A program made the translations under genes and the position numbers. Below, in pieces: positions 4,961 through 6,491 of a stretch of 6,491 nucleotides of DNA. The notes under the pieces were generated by a model, which did not search any database, had not been told where the DNA came from, and worked only from the letters and a program-made list of their open reading frames with translations. The stretch covers positions 1-6,491 of the forward strand of contig DAOVGK010000053.1 in NCBI GenBank assembly GCA_030672445.1, in the 5' to 3' direction. Every line of letters begins with the position of its first letter. Position 1 is the first letter of the stretch. This DNA is from Candidatus Aerophobota bacterium (GTDB lineage: Bacteria > Aerophobota > Aerophobia > Aerophobales > AE-B3A).

Positions 4961-6220
4961 TTACTCGCCTAACAGCTCTCGAATTTCAGCAGCCGCACGC
5001 TTGATGGAATCTTCAGGTTTCATTATTCCCGTAATCGCAGAGTGGACGTATCTTTGAAGGATGTCGGAAATCTGCCCATAAAGAGGATGCTGAGGTCTTG
5101 GTCGAGCATTTATCTGTATTCTCCAGAGAGCAGGATAGTGGGGACTCTCATCAAGGATATCGGGATCTGCGAACAGAGCGTGTCGGTTGGGAATAACTCC
5201 TTCAATGAAGTGAATAAACTTCTGACCTTCATAGCTGGTAGCATATCGTGCAAAGGTCCAGGCAGCCTTTTGGTTCTTGCTGAACTTGGAAAAACAAAAG
5301 CCCCATCCTCCCTGGCAGGCCGCACTTCTGAAACCTTCCTTGTGTACCATAGGGACAATCCCTATCTTGCCTTTAACAGGAGAGTCTTCCTTTTGAGCCA
5401 GAGTCCAGACATAAGGCCAGTTTCTGTGGAATACAGCATTACCATTATGGAAAACGTAGCGTGATTCCTCCTCCCCGTAAGTAGTTACCCCGGGAGGCGA
5501 GATCTTGTGGGTGTGAATCACATCGTGCATGAACTTTACAGCATCCACGGCACCTGTCTCTTCATCCAGGACCACCTTCCCTTCCTCATCTAGGAGAGCC
5601 GCTCCGGCAGCCCAGACAAGCTCCAGATAGTCACAAATTAACCCTTCGTACTCAGCTCCCTGCCAGGTAAAGCCCCAAAGATCCGGTGGGTTTTGCAGCT
5701 TTTTGGCTTGATTCACAAGTTCAGTCCATGTTCTGGGAGGTCTGAGTCCTGCATTCTCCAAGATGTCTTTTCTGTAGTAGAGCATACCCGCATCTGATTG
5801 CATAGGCACACGATACAGTCTTCCCTTGTACATTCCTCCAGCAATATCTCCGGGCAAAAACTCCGCTATCTCGGCGGGGGTAAGCCGGTCTGTTATGTCT
5901 ACAATCCAGCCAGCAGCAGCAAACTTGGGAACCCAAATCAGATCCGCATAGGCAAGATCATAGGTGGCCTCTCCTGCCAGGAAAGAAGTAGAATACATAT
6001 CCTCGCGTGTGTTGGTTGCACCAGGACCTTCCTGCATTTCCACATTAATGTTGGGGTATCCTGCCTCAAATTTTTCAATAAGAGCCGTCCACCCCTTTCT
6101 CGGACCCTCTGGACCCATGAGGAATCTAACTGTGGCTTTCTGGGAGAGTGCAGAGGAACACATCAGTCCTACCAACAATATCCCTAAACTTACCACTAAG
6201 CCAATCTTTGCCTTGTACAT
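4961..6220 (-). CDS. Extracellular solute-binding protein of a CUT1 sugar ABC transporter (family 1)
   Basis: This 419-residue secreted protein captures sugar outside the cell and delivers it to the permease pair encoded downstream. Residues 1-26 are a signal peptide (positive YKAK, hydrophobic core, Ala-Leu-Ser before Gln27). Cys21 is preceded by Gly-Leu-Met, a poor lipobox, so lipid anchoring is uncertain. The mature part shows the bacterial extracellular solute-binding family 1 fold: TALIEKFEAGYPNINVEMQE (~46-64), YDLAYADLIWVPKFAAAGWI (~87-106) and VPMQSDAGMLYYRKDILENAG (~138-158, hinge region). WTELVNQAKKL, QGAEYEGLICDYLELVW (~187-203) and the GGWGFCFSKFSKNQKAAWTF stretch (~304-323) follow. 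QGAEYEGL plus the C-terminal HPLYGQISDILQRYVHSAITG resembles trehalose/maltose-type binding proteins (ThuE/LpqY-like), so an alpha-glucoside is a reasonable but unproven ligand. ATG 6220 is supported by a strong GGAGG (6232-6228) 7 nt upstream. The two following genes are in the same operon. Confidence 0.93.
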   Translation of the reverse strand: MYKAKIGLVVSLGILLVGLMCSSALSQKATVRFLMGPEGPRKGWTALIEKFEAGYPNINVEMQEGPGATNTREDMYSTSFLAGEATYDLAYADLIWVPKFAAAGWIVDITDRLTPAEIAEFLPGDIAGGMYKGRLYRVPMQSDAGMLYYRKDILENAGLRPPRTWTELVNQAKKLQNPPDLWGFTWQGAEYEGLICDYLELVWAAGAALLDEEGKVVLDEETGAVDAVKFMHDVIHTHKISPPGVTTYGEEESRYVFHNGNAVFHRNWPYVWTLAQKEDSPVKGKIGIVPMVHKEGFRSAACQGGWGFCFSKFSKNQKAAWTFARYATSYEGQKFIHFIEGVIPNRHALFADPDILDESPHYPALWRIQINARPRPQHPLYGQISDILQRYVHSAITGIMKPEDSIKRAAAEIRELLGE

Positions 6221-6327
6221 TGTTTAGCCTCCTTCAATGTCTTAGCTTTTTCTAATTTCCCAGCTGGACTGGCCTTTTTTAGTTTCTCACCTCCCTTCTG
6301 GCCTTATATTTCCAGCTCTCACCTTCT

Positions 6328-6491
6328 TCAGGTTATTCGGTAAATGGCAAAAAAGTTTGCCGGAAGTTGGAAAGAAAGCTCCCCTTTTATGGGTATTTTT
6401 AAAGTTTCTTGAGAGCAAACCTCAGGGACCAGATATTTTGCCTTTTTAAATTCTTCCTCAGAATCGAGTTTCACTGTTAAATTACGAGAGG
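6328..6491 (-). CDS. C-terminal end of an unidentified protein, first visible gene of the importer operon (5' end outside window)
   Basis: On the minus strand a frame is open from the right edge (first full codon at 6489) for 53 codons to TGA at 6330-6328. It reads SRNLTVKLDSEEEFKKAKYL, then a stretch ending GELSFQLPANFFAIYRIT. Alternating hydrophobic residues and the ending FFAIYRI look like the last strands of a C-terminal beta-sandwich domain, as found at the end of many glycoside hydrolases. That would fit a sugar-uptake locus, but the fragment is too short to name. The other two minus frames stop within 15 bases of the edge. A 107-nt gap (6221-6327) separates it from the binding-protein gene. 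The gap holds that gene's SD, two AAGGCCAG copies and no clear promoter or terminator, so co-transcription is likely. Confidence 0.6.
   Translation of the reverse strand, partial: SRNLTVKLDSEEEFKKAKYLVPEVCSQETLKIPIKGELSFQLPANFFAIYRIT

Noticed and set aside
6150..6165. Cys21 of the binding protein as a lipoprotein anchor
   Set aside because: The preceding residues Gly-Leu-Met do not fit a lipobox, while Ala-Leu-Ser at 24-26 suits ordinary signal peptidase cleavage.
5042..6227. Several + strand open frames opposite the solute-binding protein
   Set aside because: They are antisense to a complete, well-conserved gene and show no domain-like features.
6248..6290. CCAG/CTGG stem followed by T6 on the + strand as a terminator
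   Set aside because: The stem is only 4 bp, and no + strand gene precedes it.

Overview
The window reads as a piece of chromosome from an A+T-rich, probably anaerobic or fermentative bacterium. It has short intergenic gaps, sigma70-type promoters, Shine-Dalgarno (SD) sites and some TTG/GTG starts. The only taxonomic hint is a tryptophan RNA-binding attenuation protein (TRAP, mtrB). TRAP is best known from Bacillus and related Bacillota, so a Bacillota-like lineage or an uncultured neighbour that acquired the gene is plausible. This is inference. No rRNA, tRNA or CRISPR array is visible.

Left part (1-1477). The C-terminal half of a fumarate reductase/succinate dehydrogenase-type flavoprotein runs in from the left edge on the + strand. 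It converges on a minus-strand MFS transporter gene that is far too short. The MFS product joins the first four membrane helices directly to what look like the last two, so it is probably a deletion derivative.

Middle part (1478-3172). Two ~90 bp MITE-like elements with identical 24-bp terminal inverted repeats lie in opposite orientation (1495-1586 and 2621-2713). Between them is a + strand DUF624/YesL-like membrane protein gene. Next comes a minus-strand mtrB with every key TRAP residue at its canonical position and a strong promoter only ~14 nt upstream of its start codon. Two intrinsic terminators (1593-1623 on the minus strand, 3076-3113 on the + strand) have no obvious gene of their own. 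They are placed so that DUF624 and mtrB transcripts could run past each other before stopping.

Right part (3173-6491). A minus-strand operon encodes a CUT1-type sugar ABC importer, in transcription order: the C-terminal end of an unidentified protein (edge of window), an extracellular solute-binding protein, a MalF/UgpA-type permease and a MalG/UgpE-type permease. The permease genes overlap by 4 nt. A 9-bp GC-rich hairpin fills the gap between the binding-protein and first permease genes, a typical place for differential expression control. No ATPase gene is present, so the importer probably uses an ATPase encoded elsewhere. The DUF624/YesL family is commonly found with CUT1 sugar importers, which gives a loose functional link to the middle region.

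The items most worth a second look are the inverted MITE pair around DUF624, the isolated mtrB whose product contains a tryptophan beside its ligand pocket, the shortened MFS gene, and the hairpin abutting the MalF-type start codon.
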